From Diploptera punctata (Eukaryota > Arthropoda > Insecta > Blattodea > Blaberidae): DNA of 64,000 bases. Below, one piece after another: positions 49,675-61,251 of this stretch. The DNA lies in contig JASPKZ010009897.1 of assembly GCA_030220185.1 (NCBI GenBank), positions 1 through 64,000 of the forward strand, read 5' to 3'. The translations under genes were made by a program, and so were the position numbers. Below the pieces are notes generated by a model that searched no databases, was not told the DNA's origin, and saw only the letters and a list, made by a program, of their open reading frames with translations. Positions within the stretch are counted from its first letter, which is position 1, and each line of letters begins with the position of its first letter.

Positions 49675-50883
49675 TCAGAATAGGCTGGGACGATTAATTT
49701 GGCCTTTTTTAGCGAGAGACATAAAATATTCAGTATAGCTCATATTACCCTGATAATTGAAAATCCCATTTCTAATTTCATTTCTGATTTGCATTTGTTT
49801 TTCATGACCGAAAAATTTATTTCTGAACAGTTTTTTTAAATGTTTCGTATGAAGTTTCATTTGTGAGAGTCGCTTCATACCATACTAGACTATTCCCGCG
49901 AAGACATCTTTTAGTAATGTACATGTACATGTGTTTCGGAATTCCCTTTAGTTTAAGATATTGGTCCAGATCTTCCAGGAACTGAATAGGACTATTACCC
50001 TGATTGTCGTCGAATTTTGGAAGTGGGATTTCCAATAATTGTGTATAGGGAGGAAACTGCCCTCGGGGAGTGGATGGTTCATTTACAATGGTACTTTCAC
50101 TCTGTGTAATCGAGCTATTAACGATGTTTATGGGAGTCGTTAATACCTCGGTTACGTCACTCGCTACACACATGTGGTCAGAACAGGAAACATTTTGAAC
50201 ATTATTATCGCCAGTTTTCCCATTACTTATAGAATTTACTTTTTCGGTTAGTTCACTGAGTTCCTTTTGTATTTGGGTTTTGAAACCATCTGTGAATTCT
50301 TCTATTTCATTACCTATTTCTTGTTTTATTATATTAGGCAATTCTGTAAATTTGCGGTTGGTTACCATTTCAACCATTTCCACGCGTTTTGATTGATCAT
50401 TTAATTCTGATATCCACGTTGTTTTTAATGTTTCCTGTTCCTCCACTACTCGGTTAACGCTAGAACGTATATTTTCTAATTTATATTCATTTTGCGCTAT
50501 ACTGGCTGCTGTGGAGGTAGTTACGGTTTCTATCTTCTCGTGTATATGATTTATTTCCTCTTCAAATTCTGTGTGCAAGGTCCTAGTATTTTCTTTGATT
50601 TCTGTTCTTAAATTGATTAGCTCCCTACGGATTTCTGCATTATTCGTTTCTGCAGTTTCAAATTTATTGTTAATGGATTGTATGTTTGTGTTTAATGAAT
50701 TTATTTCTGTCTTCATCTCTTTCAATAAATGAAACAGTGTGTATGTGGAAATTTCTGGTTCCTTACTGTTGTTTGTCCTATATCCTTGTCTGCATCCTTA
50801 TTCCCTAACATTGTTTCTATATGTGTGTTTTCTTTTAAGGTTAATGAATCCTGACCACGTGTTTCTAGGTCTACAGCAGCCAT
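49675..50883 (-). CDS. Gypsy gag, N-terminal coiled coil and capsid, frameshifted
   Basis: The likely start is 50883 (MAAVDLETRGQDSLTLKEN). The frame then shifts near 50722 to the 302-codon frame 49817-50725, which has a long coiled coil (MKEMKTEINSLNTNIQSINN to about residue 160). It then carries the retrotransposon gag domain (IPLPKFDDNQGNSPIQFLED, YITKRCLRGNSLVWYEA). A second shift at a T7 run (about 49836) leads to 49675-49878 (NKFFGHEKQMQIRNEIRN). It forms the virus-like particle of the element. Two or three frameshifts. Confidence 0.8.
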
Positions 50884-51223
50884 TTTAATTTCTTTTCCAC
50901 ACCTTAGTAACATCAAGGAGTGTGTATTACACAATAAAAATTTTCTTTAGCACTTCAAAATTTAGTTTACTTATTTACTCACTTTTTTTGTAACTGGTAA
51001 GTAGTGTTGATTTACTGGTGTCTTGCGATCTCCAACCGTTGCTTCTGCAATCCCTTGCTCACCATTCATCGGCCGTAGTAAGATGATTCATCATTGTAGT
51101 TGCCACGTGCTGCGGTCTCGGTTTATGTTTTCACAATAATTCACTCGGTAGGGAACATAGGTCTAAACCGCGTTGGTTCCATGTGACCGATACGAGTCCA
51201 CACTATTAGATTAACTCGACCTA

Positions 51224-51237
51224 CCACGTGGGCGCCA
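51224..51237 (-). other. Gypsy primer binding site
   Basis: On the minus strand TGGCGCCCACGTGG starts two bases after the LTR end. It resembles the TGGCGCCCAACGTGGGG sites used with tRNA-Lys by some insect Gypsy-group elements, with one base missing. Confidence 0.7.
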
Positions 51238-51239
51238 TG

Positions 51240-51667
51240 TGTGCCGGTTCGCTCAGGGTAGAATATGATCACTCAGGGATGTTTTAAATTATACACTTTT
51301 TATTTCAATTTATTGTATAAATTTGTATACAATATTGTATTTACAATGTTTGATATTTTACTATCTCGGAGTGGAGTTGATGAATTACTTCCGCCCACGT
51401 GTTTTTAATATCACCTTCGCGAACGGTTGCTGAAGAACTTGACTATTGCAGAACGTAGGAGCGTGTCAGTTTTCCACACGCGTCCTTGCCTTATAAGGGC
51501 GATGACTCCTCCCATCCCCACTCCGAGTGTATATGTTATTCATTATAGCTTAGAAGGGTAGGTACCATTCGTTTGGGTTTCTATGTTGGTAATAGACTCG
51601 TGTGCACGTTTGTGCGCATTCCAGTTATTACTATTAAGTTCTCACGAGTCTATTACTTCTTGCCACA
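51240..51667 (-). repeat. Gypsy LTR (5' LTR of the minus-strand element)
   Basis: Matches 44382-44810. Followed by TGGT (51668-51671), the target-site duplication. Confidence 0.95.
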
Positions 51668-51747
51668 TGGTACAATTTTTAAAACTCATTTCTTTGAATC
51701 ACTTGTACACAAATTCGTATACTTTCTTTGTACATATTTTATATGTG

Positions 51748-51990
51748 ATACGACCAGCCTCATGGGCTAGTGGTCAGCGATCCTGACTACTGTTCATGAG
51801 GTCCCGGTTTTGATTCCCGGTCAAACCATAGGCCATTTTACCTGTGGTTTTCCCATTGTCTGGAATTTAGGTGAAGTTTAGGTTAAGAACTCTCCTGGCG
51901 CTTCTTTATCATTTATCACCCATCATATCATCATGGTAACGTAACTCCACCTTCCAGGTGCCCCAACCTAAGAAATGGATTAAAATTTTA
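51748..51990 (+). repeat. tRNA-headed SINE, family J
   Basis: Head with A box (GGGCTAGTGGTCAGCG) and B box (CCCGGTTTTGATTCCCGG). Body TGTGGTTTTCCCATTGTCTG and TAACGTAACTCCACCTTCCA. One copy here; the limits are approximate. Confidence 0.65.
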
Positions 51991-52386
51991 CCAATGCTAG
52001 GGGAGAAAGCCAGAAATGTCATGAAACACAACTTGGTGGCATTAGAGAAAATAAATGAGATATAAATAACATCTCCATGGTATCTTTACCTTGTCGTGGT
52101 GGAGTGGCTTGCGTGCTTAATTGTTCTCGAGAGCTATGCCGGCGGTAGCATTGCAGCCGATATGGTTACCCATGCCGGCCTGGTGGAAGGTGATAAGCCA
52201 GACGAAAAAAGTACCCTTGGTCGAAAGAGTGACGATCGTTTCACCGTAAAAAATACAACCGTCAACAAATACGAACATGGGTTCAACTGGGGTAAAATTT
52301 TCCGGAGGTCAAATAGTCCCGACATTCGTTCTCTCCGGGCGGGAACCCATTTCAAAAGGCTCAAAACATAGGAACATGTTCGTAGA

Positions 52387-53140
52387 AGCATGGCATATTA
52401 GGACTTTATAAAATAGCAGGGCACTAGATGTATTAACCTGTGAATTAGATAAATCACCCTTAGATATAGTCGATTTACAGGAAGTTAGGTGCCAGGAGAA
52501 GGTGAGTCAGGAAACCAGCAGCTTTGCATTATACTACGGTGGCGCAGAAAGACCTGCATTTGGAACGGTTCTTTTTTAGTCCGAAGGAGGATCCTATCCG
52601 CTATCCGAGATATTAAGTTTGTCAGTGATAGGATAACAAACATAATTGTAAAGGGTAAGCAGCATGATTTTGTAATCGTAAATGTACATGCCCCCAAAAA
52701 AGATAAAGATGACAAGATCAAGGATGAGTTCTATGAAGAATTAGAATGCTTATTGATAGCCTTTCACGATATCATATAGCCTTTCACGGATATCATATGA
52801 AAATTGCCTTAGGAAGATTTTAATGCAAAAGTGGGGCGGGAAGATATATTCAAACCAACAATAGGCAAATTCACTCTTCATGAAGATAATAACGTACAAT
52901 GGGGTTAGATTAGCCACTTTTGCCTCATCAAAGAATCTCATTGTTAAGAGTACAAACATTTACAGCATAGGATATTCATAAATACACCTGGACGTCTTCA
53001 AATGGCAAAACTCGAAACCAGATAGATCATGTATTAGTGGACAAACGCAGGCACGGTAGCATCTTCGATGTTAGAATCAGTTAGAGGGACAGACTGCAAT
53101 TCGGATCATAATCTGATCTGGGTGAAAATCAGACAAGGGC
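52387..53140 (+). pseudogene. RTE LINE endonuclease (EEP fold), decayed
   Basis: Readable parts: LDIVDLQEVRCQEK (about 52460, the QExR motif), RRILSAIRDIKFVSDRITNI (52585), VIVNVHAPKKDKDDKIKDEF (52675), DFNAKVGREDIFKPT with one change (52812), KTRNQIDHVLVDKRRHGS (about 53010) and DCNSDHNLIWVKIRQG (53091; the catalytic SDH). These are the apurinic-endonuclease-like motifs that nick target DNA. The 96-codon frame at 52489-52779 is the longest piece. Confidence 0.8.
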
Positions 53141-55215
53141 TATCGCATATGAGAGGGAACAAAACGCTAAAGACGATTATGAAAAATTTGATTTAAAAAA
53201 CCTGAAACATGATTTAATATGCGGCTAAATACAAAATTAAAAATTGCTAATGGATTTGAAATACTGAAATCTTCAGTTGACAATGTGGCAGAAACTGATA
53301 AAAATAAAGAATGGAAACTATAAGGGATACCATTGAATTGTGCAGCATCAGAAAGCATTGGTTGCTTAAAAAAGAGGCAAACAAGAAATGGATTGATGAG
53401 GAATCTGCCGACATTGTAAAGAAAAGAAAGCAAGCAAAAATGAAAGTAGTTACACGGGCCAAATGAGGTAAATTTGGAGGCAATTGTGAGTAGTGTTAAG
53501 ACGGGAAACCACTAGGTTACTAAAGAGTAAAAAGAGGGAATATTTGAGAGAGAAGATTAATGATCTTGAAATGAATGCCGAAAATAGGAACATTAGAGAA
53601 TTAATATCAGGGAATTAGGATAGAGAAGAAAGGGTTTCTGGCCTTTAAGAAAAACACTACTTAGGAATTCCAATGGAGATATGATTGCAGATATCAGGAG
53701 CCCAAGATACTAAACAGGACGGAAAACGTTACTTTAAGCAAAACTATTAAATGTGCACACAGAACAGGATATCGAAGAGGATATTTACTACAGACAGCAG
53801 AAATGCTGATGGTAAGACCAAGTGTATTATAAGATGAAATGGCGATAAAAAATTGAAACTGTGTAAATCATCAGTTTCAGATGAAATCCCAGCATGAACC
53901 TGATAAAATCAAGGTGGAGAACTATTGACGGACAAAGATACTCCAGTTGCTTAATGATTTGGATTGGGATAAGGAAGGCACTTCCAGATGAACGCGAAAC
54001 AATAGTTTATCGTAGGCCAACCAATTTCTAAAAAGGAGATAAAACCCATTGATTGGAACAAACTAGAGGGGTGACATCTCATTACTTTCAGCTTCGTAGT
54101 TCAATTCTAACCGATACATTATTAAGCAGATTTACTCCTTATGTTTATGGCATTCGTAATGAGATCCTCAATGTTGGGGGATGTAGAAGAAACCGGTCTA
54201 CAACAGAACAGATTTTTAGCTTACGACAGATTTTAGAAAAGGAGTGGGAATATAATGGTACTGTACATCAACACTAGATGTAGACCTCAAAAAAGCATAA
54301 GAATTCACTTAGAGGGGAGAAGTTATTTTAGTATCCTGTTAGAGGTCGGAATTCCTAAAACGTTATTTATTCTTATAGAATGTGTGTGCAGTGTAGGGCA
54401 AACCACTTTTCGGATACTTTTGAAATCCAGAAAGGGTTGAAGCAAGGAGATGAACATCTCCTCTACTATTTAATTTTGTACTAGAGCATGCCATCAAATC
54501 TTTAGAGGACGAAGAATGCCTACAGCTCAATGGTATTAATAAGTTATTATTTTAATGCTGATGGGGTAACTATTGGGCGATAGCGAGGGAATACTAAAGG
54601 CCAACACACTCACACTACTGAGTAATATTATGAACATGGGACTGGAAGTAAATATCAATAAAACTAAATATATATATAGAAATTCATTATAATATAATGG
54701 AAATGGACAGCTGACAAGTGAGGGAAATTTTGAAGAAGTGGCTGAATTCATATACCTAGGAACAATAATCACAAATAGGAATGAGATGCACAAGGAAATT
54801 AAACATAAGGCTAAATTCTGGAAATGCGTGTTATTATGCATTACAGATACTTTTACCTTCCCAACTTCTTTAAAAAAACATTAAACTGAAAATATATAAA
54901 ACTATAATTCTACCAGTTATATTACATGGATGCGAAACGATGGACTCTTACTTTAAGGGATGAAAGGAGATTACGAGTATTTGAGAAAAAAGTTCTTATG
55001 AAAATTTTTGGGACCAAAGAGAGATGAACAGACATGTGAATGGAGGAGACTGCATAACAGTGAATTGCATGGAATTTATAGGAAGTCAGCTATAATGAGA
55101 ACAGTTAAGTCTCGTAGACTGCGATGGGCAGGACATATGACACGAATGGGGAATGAAAGACGTACACTGGAAGCTTCTTGTAGGGAAGCCAGAGGAAAAA
55201 CGCCCAGTTTATAGG
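53141..55215 (+). pseudogene. RTE LINE reverse transcriptase and C-terminal tail, decayed
   Basis: SSILTDTLLSRFTPYVYGIR (54083), GCRRNRSTTEQIFSLRQILE (54180), then shifted frames across the palm. The catalytic box reads FNADG near 54550, where the family has Y/F-ADD, so the active site is lost. GLEVNINKTKYIY (54640) and FIYLGTIITNRNEMHKE (54748) follow, then LRVFEKKVL and KRDEQTCEWRRLHNSELHGI (55014). The last part, VKSRRLRWAGHMTRMGNERR (55100-55160), is the conserved tail. More than ten frame breaks. Confidence 0.8.
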
Positions 55216-55384
55216 GGTGGTAGAGGTGGGAGAATAACATTGACTATGATTTGAGTGAAATAGATTATTCAAGGGATGATTCGAAACATTGGCTCAAGAT
55301 AGGGATATATGGATAGTCTATGTCCGCGTGGCCATGAATCTACGGGTACAATAGTGCCAGTGATTCGGTTAGTTATAAAGAACA

Positions 55385-55734
55385 TCTCTCTCATAGAATC
55401 AAACAACACCAAACATACCAATATATAATTAATATATACGATCTCGTGGTGTTGATATATATATCAGTTATTATATATTCTGAGTAGAATCCAAAAAAAA
55501 GTAAATAAATAAACAGTTAATGTGATTCAACAACAAAAGCTATCAATGTCAAGACATGTTAATGAGAGTTTGTTATTTTACACGCGTTGATAATTTTTAA
55601 GTATTTGATTGGTGTTCTGGGATTAGTAAGGATAATATAAGCATCAACTATGACGTATAAACCGTGAGTGGATTATATAAATTAACATTGTTTAAATAAT
55701 ATATATATTATTATTGGTGGATATATCTGGCTAT
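55385..55734. other. no gene recognised
   Basis: AT-rich with a short palindromic TA stretch near 55455-55465. Confidence 0.35.
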
Positions 55735-56690
55735 ATTTAGGGGTATAAACTTCTAAATCGTTTGATGACCGATCCTCCTGAAACTTTGTATATGCAGATT
55801 TTCAGTTGTGCGGCGAGTGATTAGCCGCTTTTGTTCTGTTGTAAGATCGTTAGATGTATGAGTTCACACCAGAAACTAGAATTTTTTAACAATCGCTCTA
55901 GCGGTCACATTTTTCGATTTTTCCATCAACGAAACACGCGGTATATCCTATTAAAAATAACTATGGTATATATTTTAGAAGAAATGAGTGAAATCTACCC
56001 AATTAAATGTGGAGGTTTACTTGAAATCGGAAAAATTAAAAAACTGCCTAAATTGACCTCTGCGACTGATTGTAGGGGGTGTCAGAGAAATGTGTTGTGT
56101 CTGATTGGGTTCCTTATGGTTCAGAATCACAACTGGAATCCTACAAATTCCTTAGTTTGTAGGAGTCCACATGAAATGAAAATTTATAATTCGCTCTAGC
56201 GGGCACAACTTTCAGACCGGAACTCAGTATATCCCTATTAAAATAATTCGCAGTCGGTATTATAAAAAAAATGAGCGAAATCAATTACAAGAGTGGAGCT
56301 TTAAATCGACATCCGAAATTAAAAAACTGCCCTAAATGACTGATCCGATTTGGATTTTTTTTCTGTGTTTTTGAGTTGCGCTCTGAATGCTTTAGATTAT
56401 AAGAAGTGGACCCGGTAGATGGCGCTGCGATCGAATTAGGATTTTTTATGTCAAATACGTAGTCACGTGTATTATAGGACATATTTCGCGTGAATTAAAT
56501 GTAATGTCATAATGCAAGCTTTATTGGTCCACAAACAGATAAATAGTGAGGAGTTTTCTTGCGAACTTATTAATTAGTGAATTTTTGGCCAAACAATTAA
56601 CTTACATTTTATTCGCTCCGGCAATGACACGCGAAATAACCATTCAGTCGGGAGAACGTCTCTGTACGGTTCCGCTAGTATATCATAAAT
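55735..56690 (-). repeat. dispersed repeat family D, minus-strand copy, tandem units
   Basis: Reading the minus strand from 56690: TACTAGCGGAACCGTACAGA head, then two tandem inner units around 56420-56170 and 56060-55840 (AAGTAAACCTCCACATTTAA, GGATATACCGCGTGTTTCGT, GTGACCGCTAGAGCGATTGT). It ends near TTTCAGGAGGATCGGTCATC. Same architecture as the 25383 copy. Confidence 0.6.
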
Positions 56691-57175
56691 AATTGTATGC
56701 GTAAGTAGAAAAAGTAGTATATTATAAAGAAATTGGGAGGTAAGGACAATTGACCAGTCAGGATCCCCATTTGTGGTTCTTTCAAAGTTCTGGCCATTAA
56801 CAATTTTGAATATGATTTGAACAAAGAAATATTGCTCTTTCGACTTAAAGACAATTTGGATTAATAATGTCCTGGACTGTCAATTAGGCTGTTGCCTACC
56901 TTACAGCATAAATAACCCTAAAGCGGTTTGATATTTCGTTTAGTTAGAAATTGTCAATCAAGTGAACTATAAACCTAGTAGATGAATGTGCATTGTATAA
57001 TATCACATGGTTATGTTCCTTAACTCTAGTCCGATGATCGTAGATTCAAACCCGACTGTGGTCGATGGATTTTTAGGATTAAAAATACAAGGGGAAAGTC
57101 CTCTGGGAAGGACTTCAAGTCAAGGGATGCGAGTGTGAAGATTTTCAGGATCGTAATAGTATATTGCGATACAAG
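56691..57175. other. no gene; possible tRNA-like SINE remnant
   Basis: 57024-57060 contains GATCGTAGATTCAAACCCGA, a B-box-like sequence, and a body resembling other SINEs (GGATTTTTAGGATT). No A box or second copy was found, so it is not called as a SINE. Confidence 0.35.
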
Positions 57176-57206
57176 TGAGGTAAGCACTTGTTACGTGCTT
57201 ACCTCA
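57176..57206. other. perfect 12-bp hairpin
   Basis: TGAGGTAAGCAC (57176-57187), loop TTGTTAC, GTGCTTACCTCA (57195-57206). No U-tract or coding context; 18 bases before the TIR element. Confidence 0.8.
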
Positions 57207-57224
57207 TGTGAACTGCATACTATT

Positions 57225-57705
57225 ATTTGGTCGATGTGACTAATTTTTATTAAATATAGTAATAAATTAATTAACATATTGGTTGGATGTAAATTACTTC
57301 TATGAGAAAGAAACATTGATGATCGTTGCTATGTAGCTTTTCATTTGTTTTATTATAAGCAAGGATTGTTGGCTGTGGAGACATTTTTATATGTAGTAAC
57401 GCGATTAGAATCTGTTTGATAATTTTATTATGGAAGGAGTCATGGTAGATGATAGAGAAATTGAAGAAGCCTGGAGAGTGGGATGTTCTGCATTAATTCC
57501 GGAAACGTCTAAAGAAAGGAACGAGTTAGTGTACAAATCATTCAAGAAATATTTTATTTTACTTACCGAACGTGTGCTTTTGAATCCATATCAGCATTGC
57601 GATTTATTGTGTTTGCATAGCAACCAGGTTAGATGTGGGAACGTTGACTTACTTCCAGAAACAAAAATATTCGTAAGTATAAGAAATTAGTCACATCGAC
57701 CAAAT
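57225..57705. mobile_element. small element with perfect 22-bp inverted ends
   Basis: ATTTGGTCGATGTGACTAAT + TT (57225-57246) is the exact reverse complement of 57684-57705. The 481-bp unit contains one plus-strand ORF of 86 codons that reads up to the right repeat. Target-site duplication is unclear (CTATT / ATAAT). A non-autonomous cut-and-paste element is the simplest reading. Confidence 0.6.
57430..57690 (+). CDS. 86-residue ORF, N-terminal part of a Crypton-like recombinase (tentative)
   Basis: REIEEAWRVGCSALIPETSK followed by ERNELVYKSFKKYF resembles the start of tyrosine-recombinase-type (Crypton-like) proteins in insects, which open with an AW...ALxPxKSxxRYxxxYxxF helix-rich core-binding segment. 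The catalytic R...HxxR...Y domain is missing. The rest (ERVLLNPYQHCDLLCLHSNQ) does not match that family, and the frame ends in the TIR. It may be a captured or truncated piece. Sequence-style judgement only. Confidence 0.35.
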   Translation: MEGVMVDDREIEEAWRVGCSALIPETSKERNELVYKSFKKYFILLTERVLLNPYQHCDLLCLHSNQVRCGNVDLLPETKIFVSIRN

Positions 57706-58029
57706 ATAATTTGATGTATAATGAATAGAGCGAGGAATCATATGAAGAAAATTATACGAAAATATGAAATCGTAAAGACAAAATATGAAAAATATGAAAA
57801 TTATGACGCAAAAATATTATGAAGCTACTATTTTCTATACTTTTTACATATATTTATATACATAGGCCCACTATAACTTATAAGTGTAAATACCAACACA
57901 TAAATGAGACAAACAGAACTTATTTATACTCAAGAAATCAATATATTCACTGTATTTCAATTTTAATTAGCTTTTTCATTAATTCTGATCCAATATATAA
58001 TATCATATTCATGATCTGAAACAATTGTA
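57706..58029. other. no gene recognised
   Basis: Very AT-rich, with repeated AAAATATGAAA motifs around 57755-57810. These recur at 59560-59620, so they belong to some AT-rich repeat. Confidence 0.4.
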
Positions 58030-58330
58030 GTGAATCATGCCATAGTGCAGTTGTATAAGGAAACGTGGTGCAAACAGGAAAGTCGTGGGTTCGAGTCTCG
58101 ATATTGTCAAGATTTTTAGATGGACCAGACCTTCTGGTGGCATTGTGGACCTGGGGTCTCAGATGGAAGTGAGTACTAGATGCATGTTCTGGGCACAAAT
58201 GCGGCCATCAGGCAGATCTGACAACCCGGCAGACATCTAGTGTCTATTGTCTAGAAAAATGGGAGCTTCAACATACCACTCCCCAAAGGCCCCCCCAAGA
58301 CTGTAGTGGAATCACTTTACCTTCATAAAT
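58030..58330 (+). repeat. SINE family A, copy 3
   Basis: It has the best preserved B box of the family (GTGGGTTCGAGTCTCG). Body GACCAGACCTTCTGGTGGCA, GGAAGTGAGTACTAGATGCA, ATCTGACAACCCGGCAGACA. End GTAGTGGAATCACTTTACC. Confidence 0.8.
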
Positions 58331-59013
58331 AAAAACTGAGAGGTTATATATAATACAATTAATTTATGTATTGAATGATATTTAATTATGAAATCCAAAC
58401 ATATACAAGAAACAAAACATTGTAATCAAAACAAACAGGTTTTCATGAAATCTAGCACTAACAAAGATTAGAACAGATATAGTTTGAATTATTGCTATTT
58501 TTACTTTGCATAAAAATATTTAATTCCTCGAGATGCAAATGGAAATATAACATTAAATTGGACGATTTAAAATACAAGTAAACCATTCCAGATGTCATAT
58601 TTGAAGAAACAAGATGTTAAGTTATTAGTCCATAATTGATTCCAGGGATTGTTTCAGAGCTCTCTTTGCAATTAAAGTTACATTTAATGTTGAACTTCAA
58701 ACTTGGTGAAATGTAGTTAAGAATAATTTAAACGTTTTTTTTTAATGAAATGGGTCTAACATTGTGTCCATAATCTTGGGCTAATTGTGTTTTGAACAAT
58801 CCAATTGTCTATTCTGTTTGTAATACACAGAAGTTTTTTTTCTATATTTTCTGATAGTAAACTATAAGGCCTGTCGGTCAGAATTGTTTTACACGATGAA
58901 AAATTATGCTCAACATCACACAATGTTATAGCAGCATAGTTGTATCATGCTATATTCGATAGTTTGATGCCCTTACCTACATGAACTTTACTAATTTCAC
59001 AAAGCACTTGAAT
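58331..59013. other. no gene recognised
   Basis: AT-rich; no ORF or repeat match beyond short A/T runs. Confidence 0.35.
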
Positions 59014-59172
59014 GGAAATGAGTACCAGATGCTTGTTCTGGAGGGTAAAGGTGGCCGTCACCCAGGGCCGACAAGTGCCGATTGTCCAGAAAAAGTGGTA
59101 GCCTTATCCTCCTACTACCCCAAGGGCCTCTTGAGGCCTGTAGTGGGATTACTTTACTTTACTTTACTGCTT
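59014..59172 (+). repeat. SINE family A, copy 4 (3' part)
   Basis: It starts GGAAATGAGTACCAGATGCT and ends GTAGTGGGATTACTTTACTT. The tRNA head and first third are missing (5' truncated). Confidence 0.75.
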
Positions 59173-59787
59173 CAAGTTTACCAGCAGTCTTTCCAATATT
59201 TAAATGCTGTAATCTGTTCACAAAGTAAGGACTGCTCTCAGGTAGCAATAAGCTGTTATACCTGACTATAGAATATTCCAACATTGTTCATCTACTTATT
59301 CATCTAGGCTCATGTTCTTGTCTGGGGATCGAGATTAGGAGAAAAACCTCCATCTAACACTGTCACTCTGTGACTTCATCTAATTATTTGCTTTTATAAA
59401 ATCTATCTATCTTTTTCAGAAGGGATACTGAGAATTTTCACTTGTCTACCACGTTACACTGTCAAAAGGTACATAAATACATTTATTTCAAGAAATATTT
59501 TAATGAATTCCTAGAACTTTTATTGAAAAAAAAGTACGGGAATTTGAAAGTTGAAAAATATGGAGTATGAAATTTTCACTAAAATATGAACATTTTGCTA
59601 AAATATGATGAAATATCAAGTTTTTGTTGCTCTTATTTTATTCTACACATCATGAAATGTACAGATACTTAATCTCAGCGCTGTCGGACAAATAGTTTAA
59701 AACATGAAATTTCATAAAATTCCGCGCTCTAATAATGAATGACATGATTGTCTACGTAAATTGGCGAATAATAATTTATATTCCTTT
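59173..59787. other. no gene recognised
   Basis: Contains several AAAATATGA motifs (59560-59620) like those at 57755. Confidence 0.35.
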
Positions 59788-59840
59788 ACACACACACACA
59801 CACACACCACACACACACACACACCACACATATATATATA
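59788..59840. repeat. (CA)n and (TA)n microsatellite
   Basis: About 20 CA units with two CCA interruptions, then five TA units. Confidence 0.9.
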
Positions 59841-60045
59841 GAAAACCCCATGTATTACTTATCCATATTTCCTTGTCGCCATCAGCTTACTTTTCACCTC
59901 CTCTTATGTCGATGGCGCTAAACATGAACTTGATATATGGGAGTATCACCATTGTTCTCGGCGACCCCGAAATACGGGTGTGAAGTAATATCAGTGGTTT
60001 CCTATCATGTTTAAATCCCTGGGGAACTAGGGATGTAACCAATCT

Positions 60046-60400
60046 GTCTACTGACTACGACTCTCATAGATTCGACACTAATGTCGGTCATTTTTTACTT
60101 GTTTATATTTTTTTACCCCTTGTCACCCTCGCTCTCCAAGGAAGGATAGATGTCAAACGTTCGGTTCAAGTGTCATCGGGTTGTCAAGAATTAACTTACC
60201 GACTATAAAGACCATAGATTCGACACCTATCTCGGCCCGTTTTTACGTTTTGTTTTTCTTCCCATCTCGCTCCCTCTTTGGGAAACTATACGTAAAAAGG
60301 TGGGTTTAAATTTAATCGGTTTAGACACTAGTATCGGTCGTTTCACATTGTGTCATACCCCTAGGGGTCTCTCGCCCCTCATTAGTACATTCATGTCCGA
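60046..60400. repeat. degenerate tandem repeat, ~150-170 bp unit
   Basis: CATAGATTCGACAC recurs at about 60066 and 60211, followed each time by AT(G/C)TCGG, a T-rich stretch and a CTCGCTC block. A third partial start (TTTAGACACTAGTATCGGTCG) is at 60320. Two and a half units. Confidence 0.5.
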
Positions 60401-60794
60401 TCAGACATTAAAACATGATTTTTTTTACAAACTTCAAACTTTTGCGTTTCTAATTACTGAAATTTGAAATATGAAATCTGCTTTGTTTTTTCTTCCGTCC
60501 ATGACTGATCTATTTGATGTATTTTATTGTAATACCATATGTAACATTTCGCCATTAAAACTAAATTGAGGAATATATTTTGATAAAATACTGCGTATAT
60601 CTAGAAGTAGATTACGGTGCAAAAATTGCACACGGGAATTCGGATATAATTTTGCTTCCAAAATGATACTTACATATGTCCAACAATAAAACATGAAAAA
60701 ATTACAGAATATCTGAAAAATAATAATTTACACGTACCTTAACAGTTTTAAAGTCAGAAGATAAAATAATAATCATTGAGCATTAGTCTAACTT

Positions 60795-61251
60795 GATAAA
60801 GATAATGGTTCGCAGAGAAATGTACCGATTTTATGATCAGGGACAGTCGCCAACAGTTGAAATTAATCAAACTTCAACACGTGTGCCAATTTCCTTCCTT
60901 ATAAAGCAACCCATCTCAGAGAACTTATAGAATCATTAGGGTTCAGATTTCGCACGTTAGATAAAAGACGTACAATCATGGAATTGTAGCGCGGAGGTAC
61001 GGCTACTTAAATAGGCTTTCTCAATTCAGATCAACTGGGTTTAAAATGCATATATTTGGACGAAACGTGGTTTGACACCCACGATGTCGTAAAAAAAAGG
61101 TTGGGATGACGGATGTTGCGCCTGCACTCTGAAAGCACGAGCATCTCGCGGCAAAAGAATTACGATTCTTCATGCAGGAAGCGATGAAGGTTGGGTTCCT
61201 AACTGTCTCTACATTCCTATTAAAGACTGCAAAGCCGATTCGCACGATGAA
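60795..61251 (+). pseudogene. Tc1/mariner-type transposase, N-terminal half, decayed
   Basis: In shifted frames: VRREMYRFYDQG (60810), then after a gap LDKRRTIMEL (60960) and IYLDETWFDTHDVVKK (61050; the first catalytic Asp in LDETW). The run AAAAAAAA at 61091 shifts the frame. GSDEGWVPNCLYIPIKDCKA (61180-61230) with DSHDEMN continues into the intact C-terminal frame. The DNA-binding helix-turn-helix part is mostly lost. Confidence 0.7.

Larger units (their letters stand above)
44382..51667 (-). mobile_element. Gypsy LTR retrotransposon, full length, recently degraded
   Basis: 7,286 bp. LTRs 44382-44810 and 51240-51667 begin TGTGCC and end GCCACA. A 4-bp duplication TGGT (44378-44381, 51668-51671) flanks it. 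Minus-strand order: gag, protease, reverse transcriptase, RNase H, integrase, as in Gypsy/Ty3 elements. pol is open over 701 codons. About two dozen LTR differences by eye show it is not young. The last 620 bases before the 3' LTR (44811-45432) are noncoding; no env is found. Confidence 0.95.
52076..55384 (+). mobile_element. RTE-type LINE, nearly full length, inactive
   Basis: It begins with a recognisable 5' end (TACCTTGTCGTGGTGGAGTG, then GCCGGCGGTAGCATTGCAGC) and ends at the same 3' terminus as the many fragments in this window (CATGAATCTACGGGTACAA). Endonuclease, reverse transcriptase and C-terminal tail follow in order, but the ORF is broken many times. It is the reference copy for the tail arrays at 6490 and 20040 and for the scraps at 1925, 2535, 23893, 39768, 62868 and 63900. 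Confidence 0.85.
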
